From assembly GCA_020635695.1 (NCBI GenBank), contig JACJZH010000003.1:310001-374000 (forward strand): a stretch of DNA of 64,000 nucleotides. The letters run 5' to 3'. Below are positions 25,469 to 33,862 of this stretch, piece by piece (the stretch's first letter is position 1; every line of letters starts with the position of its first letter). The translations under genes and the position numbers were made by a program. Below the pieces are notes generated by a model. That model was given only the letters and a program-made list of their open reading frames with translations. It was not told the origin of the DNA and did not search any database. This DNA comes from Flavobacteriales bacterium (GTDB lineage: Bacteria > Bacteroidota > Bacteroidia > Flavobacteriales_F > PHOS-HE28).

Positions 25469-27892
25469 ATGAACCACCTCACCTTCCCCTTGCTTGCCTT
25501 CCTGGGACTCTTGAACACGCTGGCCGTGGCACAGACCACCTGTCAGGAGGCCAGGTCCACAGGCAGGCACGGTCATGAGCTCCGCTCGTCCACTGCCTCG
25601 ATCAGTGATTCGATCGACCTCCTGCATCACCGGATCGAGCTTGACCTGACCCGGGTGGACCAGGGTGAGATCGGCGGCATCTGCTCCTTGCGGTTCGCAC
25701 CACGAGTGAACGGGGTGAACACGCTTCCGCTCGACCTGTTGGACCTGACGGTCGATTCCGTGAAGGCAGGCGGTCTTCCGCTCTCCTATTCCCACCTGAA
25801 CGATCGGTTGATCATCGACCTGGGTCAGCCGTTCGGGCCAGGTGACACGCTGGAGGTCCTGATCGCCTATGGCGGTGACCCTGCCACCGACGCCAGCGGG
25901 TTCGGAGGCTTCTACACCGGAGGCAACATCGCCTACAACCTGGGCGTGGCCTTCACGGCACAGCCACATTCGTTCGGCCGTGCCTGGTTCCCCTGCTTTG
26001 ACAATTTCGTGGAACGCAGCACCTACGAGTTCATCGTGACCACCAAGGGTGGCAGGACGGCCTGGTGCAATGGCGACCTGGTCGCGCAGACCTTTCCGGG
26101 TGGGGACACCGTGGTGACGCATTGGGCCATCGACCAGACCATGCCTTCCTACCTGGCGAGCGTGGCCAGCGCGAACTATGTCGTGGCAAGGGATACGTTC
26201 CCCACCCTGGCCGGTGGCACGGTACCCGTGGACCTGATCGCCCTTCCCGGCGACACCTCCGACCTGAAGAGCTCCTTTGTACACCTGCCCGATGCCTTCG
26301 CCTGTTTCGAACAGCGGTTGGGGCATCATCGGTGGGACCGTATCGGGTATGTGCTGACCCCGGTCGGTGCCATGGAGCACCCCACGAACATCGCCTATCC
26401 CAGCTCCATCGTGGACGGAGGCACCACCTATGAGACCACGATGGCACACGAACTGGCCCACCATTGGTTCGGCGATCTGGTCACGTGTGAGCGGGCCGAG
26501 GAGATGTACATCAACGAAGGTTTCGCCGAGTACCTGAGCTATGTGTTCGTGGAGCATGTGTACGGCCGTGAGGCCTACATGGACCTGGTCCGTGACAATC
26601 ACCGCGACATGGTGCATCGTGCACACTTGCGCGACGAAGGATGGTGGGCCCTTGCCGAGGTACCGCAGGACTGGACCTACGGTGACCACAGCTACAACAA
26701 GGGCGCTGATGTGCTCCACACCCTCCGCAGCTATCTGGGTGACAGCCTGTTCCACGCGGGTCTCACCGACTTCCTGGTCGCCTTTGCCTTCCAACCCGTG
26801 GGAACGGCCGACCTCCGCGATCACCTCTCCCAGGTCACCGGGGTGGACCTCACGGAGTTCTTTGATGATTGGATCCTGCAACCCGGCTGGGCGGCCTTCG
26901 AGGTGGACAGCTTCTCCACAGCACCTCAAGGCGGTGAGCATCTGGTCACCGTCCATGTGGAACAGAAGCTCCGCGGCGCGGACCACCCCTACTCGGGTGT
27001 GCCCATCACGTTCACCTGCACGGCCGATGACGGCTCCTCCTGGACCACCCCGGACAGCCTGTTCGTCGGTGGGACCTTGACCAGCGTGTCCTTCACCGCC
27101 CCCTTCGCGCCGGTCTTTGTTGCCCTGAACACGGACGAACGTCTGGCCCTGGCGATCACTGCGGACACGGACACCCTGAGCGGCACCGGACTGAGGACCT
27201 ATGGGAACGCGAACCTGCGGCTCACCTTGAACAACGTGCCCGCCCCGACGCCCATCCGCCTGGAACAATATTGGGTGGCCGCCGATCCCTGGGCCGCCGA
27301 CGCCTGGGCGTGGGTCGTATCACCCGATCGCTGGTGGCGGGTGCAGGCCGACCTGCCACCGGGCACGGACATTGAAGGACGTGTGCTGGTGGACGCGAGA
27401 CCCACGGTGACCGGGTCCTTGGACCTGGGTCTGGTGCAGGGCGGCGGTGGGGTCGTATTCCACGAGGACAGCCTGGTCCTGCTCCACCGTTCGGACGCCT
27501 CCCAGCCCTGGTCCGCTGTTCCAGGCACCTCGGTGCTCACCATCGGCAGCCCAACGGACGGCTATGCGTTCATCGAATTCCCCGAACTGATGGCTGGCGA
27601 CTATACGCTCGGGTGGCGGCGCAGCGCCGTAGGCATGGGATCCCCCGTCACGGGACCGGAAACACTGATGGTCCATCCGAACCCCGCGGACGAGATGATC
27701 ATCATCAAGCGAGGGACCGACACAGCGGGTCAACTGCTCCTCCGCGACATGAGCGGCAGGATCGTCAGGAGCATGCCCAGCACGTCGACCCGCACGGTCA
27801 TGGACGTCCAGGGCCTTGCTGCTGGACAGTATTCCCTGGAGTTCCTCGGGAGCCGTTCACCGGGAGGACCGGTGTCGGTGGTGATCGAGTAG
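25469..27892 (+). CDS. secreted M1 family metallopeptidase with T9SS type A sorting tail
   Basis: The 807-residue product has a signal peptide (ending V-A-Q), an M1 N-terminal beta domain and the gluzincin catalytic domain. The zinc motif H-E-L-A-H-H is at 327-332 with the third ligand Glu350 (N-E-G-F-A-E-Y), and the transition-state Tyr is probably in S-Y-N-K-G-A-D. The exopeptidase motif usually written GxMEN reads G-A-M-E-H at 300-304. The last ~75 residues are a T9SS type A sorting domain (V-H-P-N-P-A-D, then L-R-D-M-S-G-R, then A-G-Q-Y-S-L). It should digest peptides at the cell surface or outside. The end is 8 bp from the convergent eno. Confidence 0.92.
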   Translation: MNHLTFPLLAFLGLLNTLAVAQTTCQEARSTGRHGHELRSSTASISDSIDLLHHRIELDLTRVDQGEIGGICSLRFAPRVNGVNTLPLDLLDLTVDSVKAGGLPLSYSHLNDRLIIDLGQPFGPGDTLEVLIAYGGDPATDASGFGGFYTGGNIAYNLGVAFTAQPHSFGRAWFPCFDNFVERSTYEFIVTTKGGRTAWCNGDLVAQTFPGGDTVVTHWAIDQTMPSYLASVASANYVVARDTFPTLAGGTVPVDLIALPGDTSDLKSSFVHLPDAFACFEQRLGHHRWDRIGYVLTPVGAMEHPTNIAYPSSIVDGGTTYETTMAHELAHHWFGDLVTCERAEEMYINEGFAEYLSYVFVEHVYGREAYMDLVRDNHRDMVHRAHLRDEGWWALAEVPQDWTYGDHSYNKGADVLHTLRSYLGDSLFHAGLTDFLVAFAFQPVGTADLRDHLSQVTGVDLTEFFDDWILQPGWAAFEVDSFSTAPQGGEHLVTVHVEQKLRGADHPYSGVPITFTCTADDGSSWTTPDSLFVGGTLTSVSFTAPFAPVFVALNTDERLALAITADTDTLSGTGLRTYGNANLRLTLNNVPAPTPIRLEQYWVAADPWAADAWAWVVSPDRWWRVQADLPPGTDIEGRVLVDARPTVTGSLDLGLVQGGGGVVFHEDSLVLLHRSDASQPWSAVPGTSVLTIGSPTDGYAFIEFPELMAGDYTLGWRRSAVGMGSPVTGPETLMVHPNPADEMIIIKRGTDTAGQLLLRDMSGRIVRSMPSTSTRTVMDVQGLAAGQYSLEFLGSRSPGGPVSVVIE

Positions 27893-27900
27893 AACGCGGG

Positions 27901-29187
27901 TCAAGGCACGCAGCGGAGCGACCTTCCCGGATAGTGCGCCGCGGAACCCAGCTGCTCCTCGATGCGCAGCAGTTGATTGTACTTGGCGATCCGGTCGCTC
28001 CGAGAAGCGGAACCCGTCTTGATCATGCCACAATTGGTGGCCACGGCCAGATCGGCGATGGTGCTGTCCTCGGTCTCGCCGCTGCGGTGGCTCATCACCG
28101 CCGTGTAGCCGGCGCGGTGGGCCATGTCGACCGCTTCCAGCGTTTCGGTGAGCGTACCGATCTGGTTCACCTTCACCAGGATACTGTTGGCGATACCTTC
28201 CTCGATGCCCTTCGCCAGGCGATCGGTGTTGGTCACGAAGAGGTCATCGCCGACCAGTTGCACCTTGTCGCCAATGGTCCTGGTCAACCTGGCCCATCCG
28301 GCCCAATCATCCTCGGCCATGCCATCCTCGATGCTCACGATGGGGTAGCGCTTCGCCCAATCCGCCCACAGGTCCACAAGCTCATCGCTGGTCAGCACAT
28401 CCCCGGTGCTTTCCAAGGTGTACCGTTGCTTGCCGGCGTCGTAGAACTCGGTGCTGGCACAATCCAACGCGAGCACGATGTCATCCCCGGGCTTGTAGCC
28501 CGCCTTTTCGATGGCCTCCATCACCACCTTCAGGGCATCCTCGTTGCTGGCCAGATCGGGCGCGAAGCCACCTTCATCCCCGACGTTGGTGCCCAGGCCG
28601 CGTTCCTTCAGCACCCCCTTCAGGTGATGGAACACCTCCGCTCCCATGCGCAGGCCTTGGGAGAAGCTCGAAGCGCCCACGGGCATGATCATGAACTCCT
28701 GCACGTCCACCTTGTTGTCGGCGTGGGCGCCACCGTTCAGGATGTTCATCAGCGGCACCGGAAGCACGGCCGCATTGGCCCCGCCCACGTAACGATAGAG
28801 CGGTAGTCCGGCCTCACTGGCAGCCGCCTTGGCCACCGCCAGGCTCACGCCCAGGATCGCGTTGGCACCGAGGTTCGCCTTGTTGGGCGTACCGTCGAGG
28901 GAGGTCATCACACGGTCGATGAGGGCCTGTTCGGAGACCCGGGCACCGCGCAGCTCCTCGTCCAGCACGTTGTTCACGTTCTCCACGGCCTTCTGGACAC
29001 CCTTGCCGAGGTAGCGCTTCTCATCCCCATCCCGCAGTTCCACGGCCTCATGCGCTCCGGTGCTGGCCCCACTGGGCACGGCGGCGCGTCCCATGTGTCC
29101 GGCATCGGTGTACACATCGACCTCGATGGTGGGGTTGCCCCGCGAGTCGAGGATCTCACGGGCAAGGATCTTGGCGATCAGCGTCAT
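27901..29187 (-). CDS. eno: enolase
   Basis: The 428-residue enzyme converts 2-phosphoglycerate to phosphoenolpyruvate. It has the substrate-loop G-A-S-T-G-A-H-E-A, metal-ligand motifs A-L-D-C-A-S-T-E-F and S-I-E-D-G-M-A-E-D-D-W, and the catalytic M-S-H-R-S-G-E-T-E-D segment with K-T-G-S. Length is normal. The ATG at 29187 gives the family start M-T-L-I-A-K-I-L-A-R-E-I-L-D-S-R-G; the frame upstream belongs to carA in another frame. It lies 10 nt after carA and is probably co-transcribed with it. Confidence 0.97.
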   Translation of the reverse strand: MTLIAKILAREILDSRGNPTIEVDVYTDAGHMGRAAVPSGASTGAHEAVELRDGDEKRYLGKGVQKAVENVNNVLDEELRGARVSEQALIDRVMTSLDGTPNKANLGANAILGVSLAVAKAAASEAGLPLYRYVGGANAAVLPVPLMNILNGGAHADNKVDVQEFMIMPVGASSFSQGLRMGAEVFHHLKGVLKERGLGTNVGDEGGFAPDLASNEDALKVVMEAIEKAGYKPGDDIVLALDCASTEFYDAGKQRYTLESTGDVLTSDELVDLWADWAKRYPIVSIEDGMAEDDWAGWARLTRTIGDKVQLVGDDLFVTNTDRLAKGIEEGIANSILVKVNQIGTLTETLEAVDMAHRAGYTAVMSHRSGETEDSTIADLAVATNCGMIKTGSASRSDRIAKYNQLLRIEEQLGSAAHYPGRSLRCVP

Positions 29188-29197
29188 GGTTCGGTAT

Positions 29198-30334
29198 TCA
29201 GGCGTTCTGCTTCGAGGCCCTTTCAACGGGAACCGCCGCGTGCAGGTTCTCCACGAACCGGTCGAAGAGGTAGCGGCTGTCATACGGACCCGGGCCGGCC
29301 TCCGGATGGTACTGCACACTGAACACGGGACGGTCCTTCAGCCGGAACCCGGCCACGCTGCCATCGTTCAGGTGCATGTGGGTGATCTCCACCCGTTCAT
29401 TGGCCTCGGCATCGGTCCGCTTCACCACGAAGCCATGGTTCTGGCTGGTGACCTCATCCTGCCCGGTGGTCAGGTCCTTGACGGGATGGTTGATCCCCCG
29501 ATGGCCGTGGTGCATCTTCTCCGTGGCCATGCCCAGGCTCTCGCCCAGCAACTGATGGCCCAGGCAGATACCGAAGACCGGAAGACCGGTCCCCACCACC
29601 TGCTTCACCAGGTCCACGCTGTCGGGCATCGCCGCCGGATCACCGGGGCCATTGCTCAGCATGAACCCGTCGGGCTTCCAGGCCAGCATGTCGGACAGCG
29701 TTGTGCGCATCGGGAACACCCGCACACGGCAGCCGCGTTCGGTGAGGCAGCGCACGATGTTCAGCTTCACCCCGAAATCGACCAGGGCCACCCGGTGCGC
29801 TGCATCCTCAGGCCCTTCCTCCCAGGGCTCTTCGCTCGTGACGCGGCTGGACAGCTCCAGGCCTTCCATGGAAGGCACCGAGGCCAGTTGCTTCCTCAAC
29901 CCGTCCAGATCATCGGTCGCCGTACTGATCAGCGCGTTCTGGGCACCGTGGTCGCGGATGTGACGGACCAGCTGACGTGTATCCACATCGCTGATGCCCA
30001 CGATGCCATGACGCTTCAGGTAGTCGTCCAGCGATGCGTGGCCACCCGGGCGGCTCCACACCTCGCTGAACTTCTTGACCACGAGGCCTGCGATCTTGAC
30101 CGAACCGCTCTCCACCTCCTCGTCCTTCACGCCGTAGTTGCCCACGTGCGCGGTGGCCATGGTCATGATCTGGCCGGTGTAACTGGGGTCCGTGAAGATC
30201 TCCTGATACCCGGTCATGCCGGTGTTGAAGCAGATCTCGCCGGTGGTGGTGCCCGGAGCCCCCACGGCCCGGCCCTTGAACACGGTGCCGTCCGCCAGGA
30301 GCAGAACGGCCTCGGGACGCTGGCTTATGAGCAT
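29198..30334 (-). CDS. carA: carbamoyl-phosphate synthase small subunit (glutaminase)
   Basis: The 378-residue subunit releases ammonia from glutamine for the large subunit CarB, feeding arginine and pyrimidine synthesis. The class I glutaminase triad is visible: Cys in F-G-I-C-L-G-H-Q, and His and Glu in F-S-V-Q-Y-H-P-E-A. The N-terminal CPSase domain (V-F-K-G, then T-G-E-I-C-F-N-T-G-M-T-G-Y-Q-E) is intact. CarB is not in this window. A perfect -7 element sits 7 nt before the ATG at 30334, immediately after the rplQ terminator, so carA-eno form their own unit. Confidence 0.96.
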   Translation of the reverse strand: MLISQRPEAVLLLADGTVFKGRAVGAPGTTTGEICFNTGMTGYQEIFTDPSYTGQIMTMATAHVGNYGVKDEEVESGSVKIAGLVVKKFSEVWSRPGGHASLDDYLKRHGIVGISDVDTRQLVRHIRDHGAQNALISTATDDLDGLRKQLASVPSMEGLELSSRVTSEEPWEEGPEDAAHRVALVDFGVKLNIVRCLTERGCRVRVFPMRTTLSDMLAWKPDGFMLSNGPGDPAAMPDSVDLVKQVVGTGLPVFGICLGHQLLGESLGMATEKMHHGHRGINHPVKDLTTGQDEVTSQNHGFVVKRTDAEANERVEITHMHLNDGSVAGFRLKDRPVFSVQYHPEAGPGPYDSRYLFDRFVENLHAAVPVERASKQNA

Positions 30335-30341
30335 GTCGCGG

Positions 30342-30349
30342 CAAAGATA
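30342..30349 (-). promoter_or_regulatory. -7 element for carA-eno, very close to the start codon
   Basis: The minus strand reads TATCTTTG, a perfect TAnnTTTG, with 7 nt to the carA ATG. It begins 10 nt downstream of the T-run of the rplQ terminator. Its position predicts a leader of only a few nucleotides. Confidence 0.5.
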
Positions 30350-30358
30350 CCCGGGGTG

Positions 30359-30387
30359 AAAAAAGAAGAGGCGCCCAAGGGCGCCTC
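30359..30387 (-). terminator. Rho-independent terminator of the ribosomal superoperon
   Basis: A perfect stem (GAGGCGCCC at 30368-30376 with GGGCGCCTC at 30379-30387) is followed on the minus strand by TTCTTTTTT. It lies 30 nt after the rplQ stop. It is the only clear terminator I found between rpsL and carA. Confidence 0.88.
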
Positions 30388-30416
30388 GTTCTTCACAGCT
30401 GTGGAAAACCGTCCGG

Positions 30417-30944
30417 TCATTCGGCCTTGGCCTCCTCACCACCTTCGGCAGCAGGGGCATCACCGCCCTCCTCGGCCTTGGCCTCGGCTGCCGGCTTCTC
30501 GGCGGCCTTCTTGGCACCACCGCTGCTACGGCGGCTCCGGCGGGTCTTCTTCGCATCGGCACCGGCCTTCTCCTTCACGTAGAGCTCGTTGAAGTCGACC
30601 AGTTCGATCAGGGCCATCTCGGCCGCATCACCCAGGCGGTTGCCCAGCTTGATGATCCGGGTGTACCCTCCGGCCCGTTCAGCGACCTTGGGCGCCACCT
30701 CCCGGAACAGCTCGCTCACCGCCTCCTTGTTCTGGAGGTGGCTGAACACCACACGACGGCTGTGGGTGGTGTCGTCCTTGCTCTTGGTGATCAAGGGCTC
30801 CACATAGCGGCGCAGGGCGCGGGCCTTGGCCAGGGTGGTCTCGATGCGCTTGTGCTCGATCAGGGACGCGGCCATGTTGCTCAGCAATGCCGAACGGTGG
30901 CCGGCCTTGCGGCCCAGGTGGTTGTTCTTGTTGTTGTGTCTCAT
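30417..30944 (-). CDS. rplQ: 50S ribosomal protein L17 with long C-terminal extension
   Basis: Residues 1-125 are a normal L17 (M-R-H-N-N-K-N-N-H-L-G-R-K, then L-I-E-H-K-R-I-E-T-T). L17 sits near the peptide exit tunnel. The last ~50 residues are a low-complexity tail, first basic (K-K-T-R-R-S-R-R-S-S) and then Ala/Glu/Lys-rich, bringing the total to 175 against about 120-130 in E. coli. Such tails are seen in Bacteroidota L17. It is the last gene of the superoperon, 50 nt after rpoA. Confidence 0.95.
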   Translation of the reverse strand: MRHNNKNNHLGRKAGHRSALLSNMAASLIEHKRIETTLAKARALRRYVEPLITKSKDDTTHSRRVVFSHLQNKEAVSELFREVAPKVAERAGGYTRIIKLGNRLGDAAEMALIELVDFNELYVKEKAGADAKKTRRSRRSSGGAKKAAEKPAAEAKAEEGGDAPAAEGGEEAKAE

Positions 30945-30994
30945 GGCAACAGCCTAATGGACGACCGGGAAGGCGGCGCAATTCCGCCTTTCGA

Positions 30995-31987
30995 TCACTC
31001 CTTCTCCAGTTTGTACTTGCTCACGTTCATCCCGAAGCTCAGGCCCTTGTTCTCGACGAGGTCCTCCAGTTCGGTCAGGCTCTTCTTGCCGAAGTTGCGG
31101 AACTTCAGCAGGTCGTTCTTGTTGTAGGCCACCAGGTCACCGAGGGTCTCGATGTCAGCGGCCTTCAGGCAGTTCAGCGCGCGCACGCTCAGGTCCATGT
31201 CCACCAGCTTGCTCTTCAGGAGCTGGCGCATGTGGAGGCTGGTCTCATCGAACTCCTCGACCTCCACCTGCTCCTCCACCTCCAGGGTGATGCGCTCATC
31301 GCTGAAGAGCATGAAGTGGTGGATCAGGATCTTGGCGGCCTCCTGAAGGGCATCCTTCGGATTGATGGAACCATCGGTCTCCACCTCGATCGTCAGCTTC
31401 TCGTAGTCGGTCTTCTGCTCCACCCGGGTGTTCTCCACGGTGTAGCGCACGTTCTTGATCGGCGTGAAGATCGAGTCGATGTAGATGGTCCCGATCGGGC
31501 TGCCCTCCACGCGGTTCTCATCAGCCGGCACATAGCCACGGCCCTTGCCGATGGTGAGCTCCACGTGCAGCTTCACATTGCCCTCCATGCGGGCGATGGT
31601 CAGCTCCGGGTTCAGGACCTGGAATCCCGTGGTGTGCTTGCCGATGTCACCTGCGGTGAACCCGTCCTTGCCACCCACGGTGAAGGACACCCGCTCGGTG
31701 CTCACGTCCTCCAGCTGACGGCGGAAACGCACCTGCTTGAGGTTCAGGACGATCTCGGTCATGTCCTCGATGACGCCCTTGATGGTGGAGAACTCATGGT
31801 CCACACCCTCGATGCGCACCGAGGTGATGGCGAAGCCCTCGAGCGAGGACAAAAGGATGCGACGGAGCGCATTCCCGATGGTGATGCCATAACCCGGCTC
31901 GAGCGGACGGAACTCGAACGTGCCGCGCTGGTCATCGGATTCGATCATCGTGACCTTGTCAGGCCGCTGGAAATCAAGGATCGGCAT
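30995..31987 (-). CDS. rpoA: RNA polymerase alpha subunit
   Basis: The 330-residue protein assembles the polymerase core and contacts promoter DNA and regulators. The N-terminal dimerisation and insert domains run to about residue 235 (G-N-A-L-R-R-I-L-L-S-S-L near 41-52). The C-terminal domain follows (about 255-320, L-N-C-L-K-A-A-D-I-E-T-L-G-D-L). Length matches the family. It lies between rpsD and rplQ as usual. Confidence 0.97.
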   Translation of the reverse strand: MPILDFQRPDKVTMIESDDQRGTFEFRPLEPGYGITIGNALRRILLSSLEGFAITSVRIEGVDHEFSTIKGVIEDMTEIVLNLKQVRFRRQLEDVSTERVSFTVGGKDGFTAGDIGKHTTGFQVLNPELTIARMEGNVKLHVELTIGKGRGYVPADENRVEGSPIGTIYIDSIFTPIKNVRYTVENTRVEQKTDYEKLTIEVETDGSINPKDALQEAAKILIHHFMLFSDERITLEVEEQVEVEEFDETSLHMRQLLKSKLVDMDLSVRALNCLKAADIETLGDLVAYNKNDLLKFRNFGKKSLTELEDLVENKGLSFGMNVSKYKLEKE

Positions 31988-32011
31988 GGTGTTCTGTGTC
32001 GGGTTGGGGTC

Positions 32012-32617
32012 TTACTTCGAGTACAGTTCCACGATGAGCTGCTCCCGGATGTTCTCGGGGATCTGTGCACGCTCGGGCATGGTGATGAACTTGCCGCTCA
32101 TGTTCGAGCCATCCCACTCCAGCCAGTCGAAGCGCGTGGCGCTCGTGGCCAGGCTGTTGGTGATGGTCTCCAGGGAACGGCTGCGCTCGCGCACGGCGAC
32201 CACATCACCGGGACGGAGGGTGTAGCTCGGCACGTTCACCACGTCACCGTTCACGGTGATGTGACGATGGCCCACCAGCTGGCGTGCGGCCCGACGCGTG
32301 GGAGCGATGCCCAGGCGGTAGACGGTGTTGTCCAGGCGTGCCTCGCAAAGCTGCAGCAGCGTCTCGCCGGTGATGCCCTTGCGGCTGGCCGCGGCCTGGA
32401 ACATCTTCTGGAACTGGCGCTCCAGCAGGCCGTAGGTGTACTTGGCCTTCTGCTTCTCCGCAAGCTGAACGGAATATTCGCTCTGCTTGCCGCGCCGGCG
32501 GTTGGGACCGTGCTGGCCGGGCCCATAGGGCTTGCGGTCCATCCACTTGTCCTCCCCGTAGATCGGCTCCTTGAAGCGGCGGGCGATCTTGGTCTTGGGT
32601 CCTCTGTAACGTGCCAT
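32012..32617 (-). CDS. rpsD: 30S ribosomal protein S4
   Basis: The 201-residue primary 16S rRNA-binding protein begins M-A-R-Y-R-G-P and has the S4 RNA-binding domain (about 92-155, R-L-D-N-T-V-Y-R-L-G, then G-H-R-H-I-T-V-N-G). The N-terminal region has none of the zinc-binding cysteines found in some S4 proteins. The leader contains GACGAACGACAGACC before the ATG. Confidence 0.96.
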   Translation of the reverse strand: MARYRGPKTKIARRFKEPIYGEDKWMDRKPYGPGQHGPNRRRGKQSEYSVQLAEKQKAKYTYGLLERQFQKMFQAAASRKGITGETLLQLCEARLDNTVYRLGIAPTRRAARQLVGHRHITVNGDVVNVPSYTLRPGDVVAVRERSRSLETITNSLATSATRFDWLEWDGSNMSGKFITMPERAQIPENIREQLIVELYSK

Positions 32618-32639
32618 GGTCTGTCGTTCGTCCTGGTTC

Positions 32640-33035
32640 TTACACGCGACGCTTCTTGGGCGGGCGGCATCCGTTGTGCGGCATCGGCGTCACGTCGATG
32701 ATCTCGGTGACCTCCACGCCGCTGTTGTGCAGGGAGCGGATGGCCGATTCACGGCCGGAGCCCGGTCCCTTCACGAACACCTTCACCTTCCGCAGACCCA
32801 GTTCGTGGGCTTCGCGGGCGGCCTCCTCGGCGGCCACCTGGCCGGCGTAGGGCGTGTTCTTCTTGCTGCCCCGGAAACCCATCTTCCCGGAGGAGGACCA
32901 GCTGATCACCTCGCCCTTGTTGTTGGTGAGGCTGATGATCAGGTTGTTGAAGGTCGCGTGGATGTGGGCCTGGCCATAGGCCTCGACCACCACGTTCTTC
33001 TTCTTCTTGCCGGACTTTCTATCCTGCTTTGCCAT
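32640..33035 (-). CDS. rpsK: 30S ribosomal protein S11
   Basis: A 131-residue platform protein of the small subunit with a Lys-rich N-terminus and conserved S-S-G-K-M-G-F-R-G-S-K-K and the C-terminal H-N-G-C-R-P-P-K-K-R-R-V. Length and motifs are typical. It lies between rpsM (39 nt upstream) and rpsD (22 nt downstream). Confidence 0.97.
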   Translation of the reverse strand: MAKQDRKSGKKKKNVVVEAYGQAHIHATFNNLIISLTNNKGEVISWSSSGKMGFRGSKKNTPYAGQVAAEEAAREAHELGLRKVKVFVKGPGSGRESAIRSLHNSGVEVTEIIDVTPMPHNGCRPPKKRRV

Positions 33036-33074
33036 GTCTGTCGGTCGCTAATGGGTGCCGTTCAGCGGTGTCGC

Positions 33075-33452
33075 TTACTTGGTCGCTTTCTTCTTGTTGG
33101 CCACGGTCTTCCGCTTGCCCTTCCGGGTGCGGGCGTTGGTGCGTGTGCGCTGGCCGCGCAACGGCAGGCCTGCACGGTGACGCACCCCGCGGTAGCACCC
33201 GATGTCCATCAGGCGCTTGATGCTGAGCTGTGTCTCCGACCGGAGCGCACCCTCCACCTTCACCTCGTCGATGATGAACTGGCGGATGCGGCCCTGCTCG
33301 TCGTCGTCCCAATCCTGGACCTTCTTGTCCGGATCCACGTCGACGGCCTTCAGGATGTCCAGCGCCCTGCTGCGCCCGATCCCGTAGATGTACGTGAGAC
33401 CGATGCAGCCGCGCTTGGTCTTGGGTAGGTCGATGCCTGCGATACGTGCCAT
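33075..33452 (-). CDS. rpsM: 30S ribosomal protein S13
   Basis: The 125-residue head protein contacts the P-site tRNA through its basic C-terminal tail. It starts M-A-R-I-A-G-I-D-L-P and has the typical G-V-R-H-R-A-G-L-P-L-R-G-Q-R-T-R-T-N-A-R-T segment. It follows rpmJ after 20 nt. Confidence 0.97.
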   Translation of the reverse strand: MARIAGIDLPKTKRGCIGLTYIYGIGRSRALDILKAVDVDPDKKVQDWDDDEQGRIRQFIIDEVKVEGALRSETQLSIKRLMDIGCYRGVRHRAGLPLRGQRTRTNARTRKGKRKTVANKKKATK

Positions 33453-33472
33453 GATGCCGTGGTATGAGTTCC

Positions 33473-33589
33473 TCAGCCTTGACGCTGCTTGAACTTCGGG
33501 TTCTTCTTGTTGATGATGTACAGACGCCCCTTGCGGCGGACGATCTTGCAGTCCGCCGAGCGTTTCTTGAGTGATGCCCTGACCTTCAT
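33473..33589 (-). CDS. rpmJ: 50S ribosomal protein L36, zinc-free form
   Basis: A 38-codon frame starts M-K-V-R-A-S-L-K-K-R and ends K-Q-R-Q-G, the signature of L36. Of the four zinc ligands of the C+ form, only Cys14 remains (positions 11, 27 and 33 are Ser, Asn and Phe), so this copy should not bind zinc. It sits in the usual place between infA (12 nt) and rpsM (20 nt). Confidence 0.95.
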   Translation of the reverse strand: MKVRASLKKRSADCKIVRRKGRLYIINKKNPKFKQRQG

Positions 33590-33601
33590 CGCTTTGGGTG
33601 C

Positions 33602-33823
33602 TTAGCTCTTGTATCGGAACGTGATCCGGCCCTTGGACAGGTCATAGGGGCTCATCTCCACCTTCACCTTGTCGCCCGGGAGGATCCGGATGTAGTGCAT
33701 GCGCATCTTGCCGGAGATGTGGGCCGTGATCACGTGCCCGTTCTCAAGCTCCACGCGGAACATGGCATTGCTCAGCGCCTCCTTGATGACGCCGTCCTGC
33801 TCGATGTTCCCTGTCCTTGCCAT
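33602..33823 (-). CDS. infA: translation initiation factor IF-1
   Basis: The 73-residue OB-fold protein binds the A site of the 30S subunit during initiation. The conserved segments E-A-L-S-N-A-M-F-R-V-E-L, G-K-M-R-M-H-Y-I-R-I and the end G-R-I-T-F-R-Y-K-S are present. Its 39-nt leader after map is made of repeated GAACG units, see findings. Confidence 0.97.
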   Translation of the reverse strand: MARTGNIEQDGVIKEALSNAMFRVELENGHVITAHISGKMRMHYIRILPGDKVKVEMSPYDLSKGRITFRYKS

Positions 33824-33862
33824 ATCGTTCGTTCCTGTGTTCCGTTCGTTCGTGTTCCGTTC

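Noticed and set aside
25334..27268. Long minus-strand frame continuing upstream of the helical protein gene
   Set aside because: It is antisense to the M1 peptidase, whose motifs are certain, and its residues look like a random GC-rich shadow. The promoter at 25366-25373 lies inside it.
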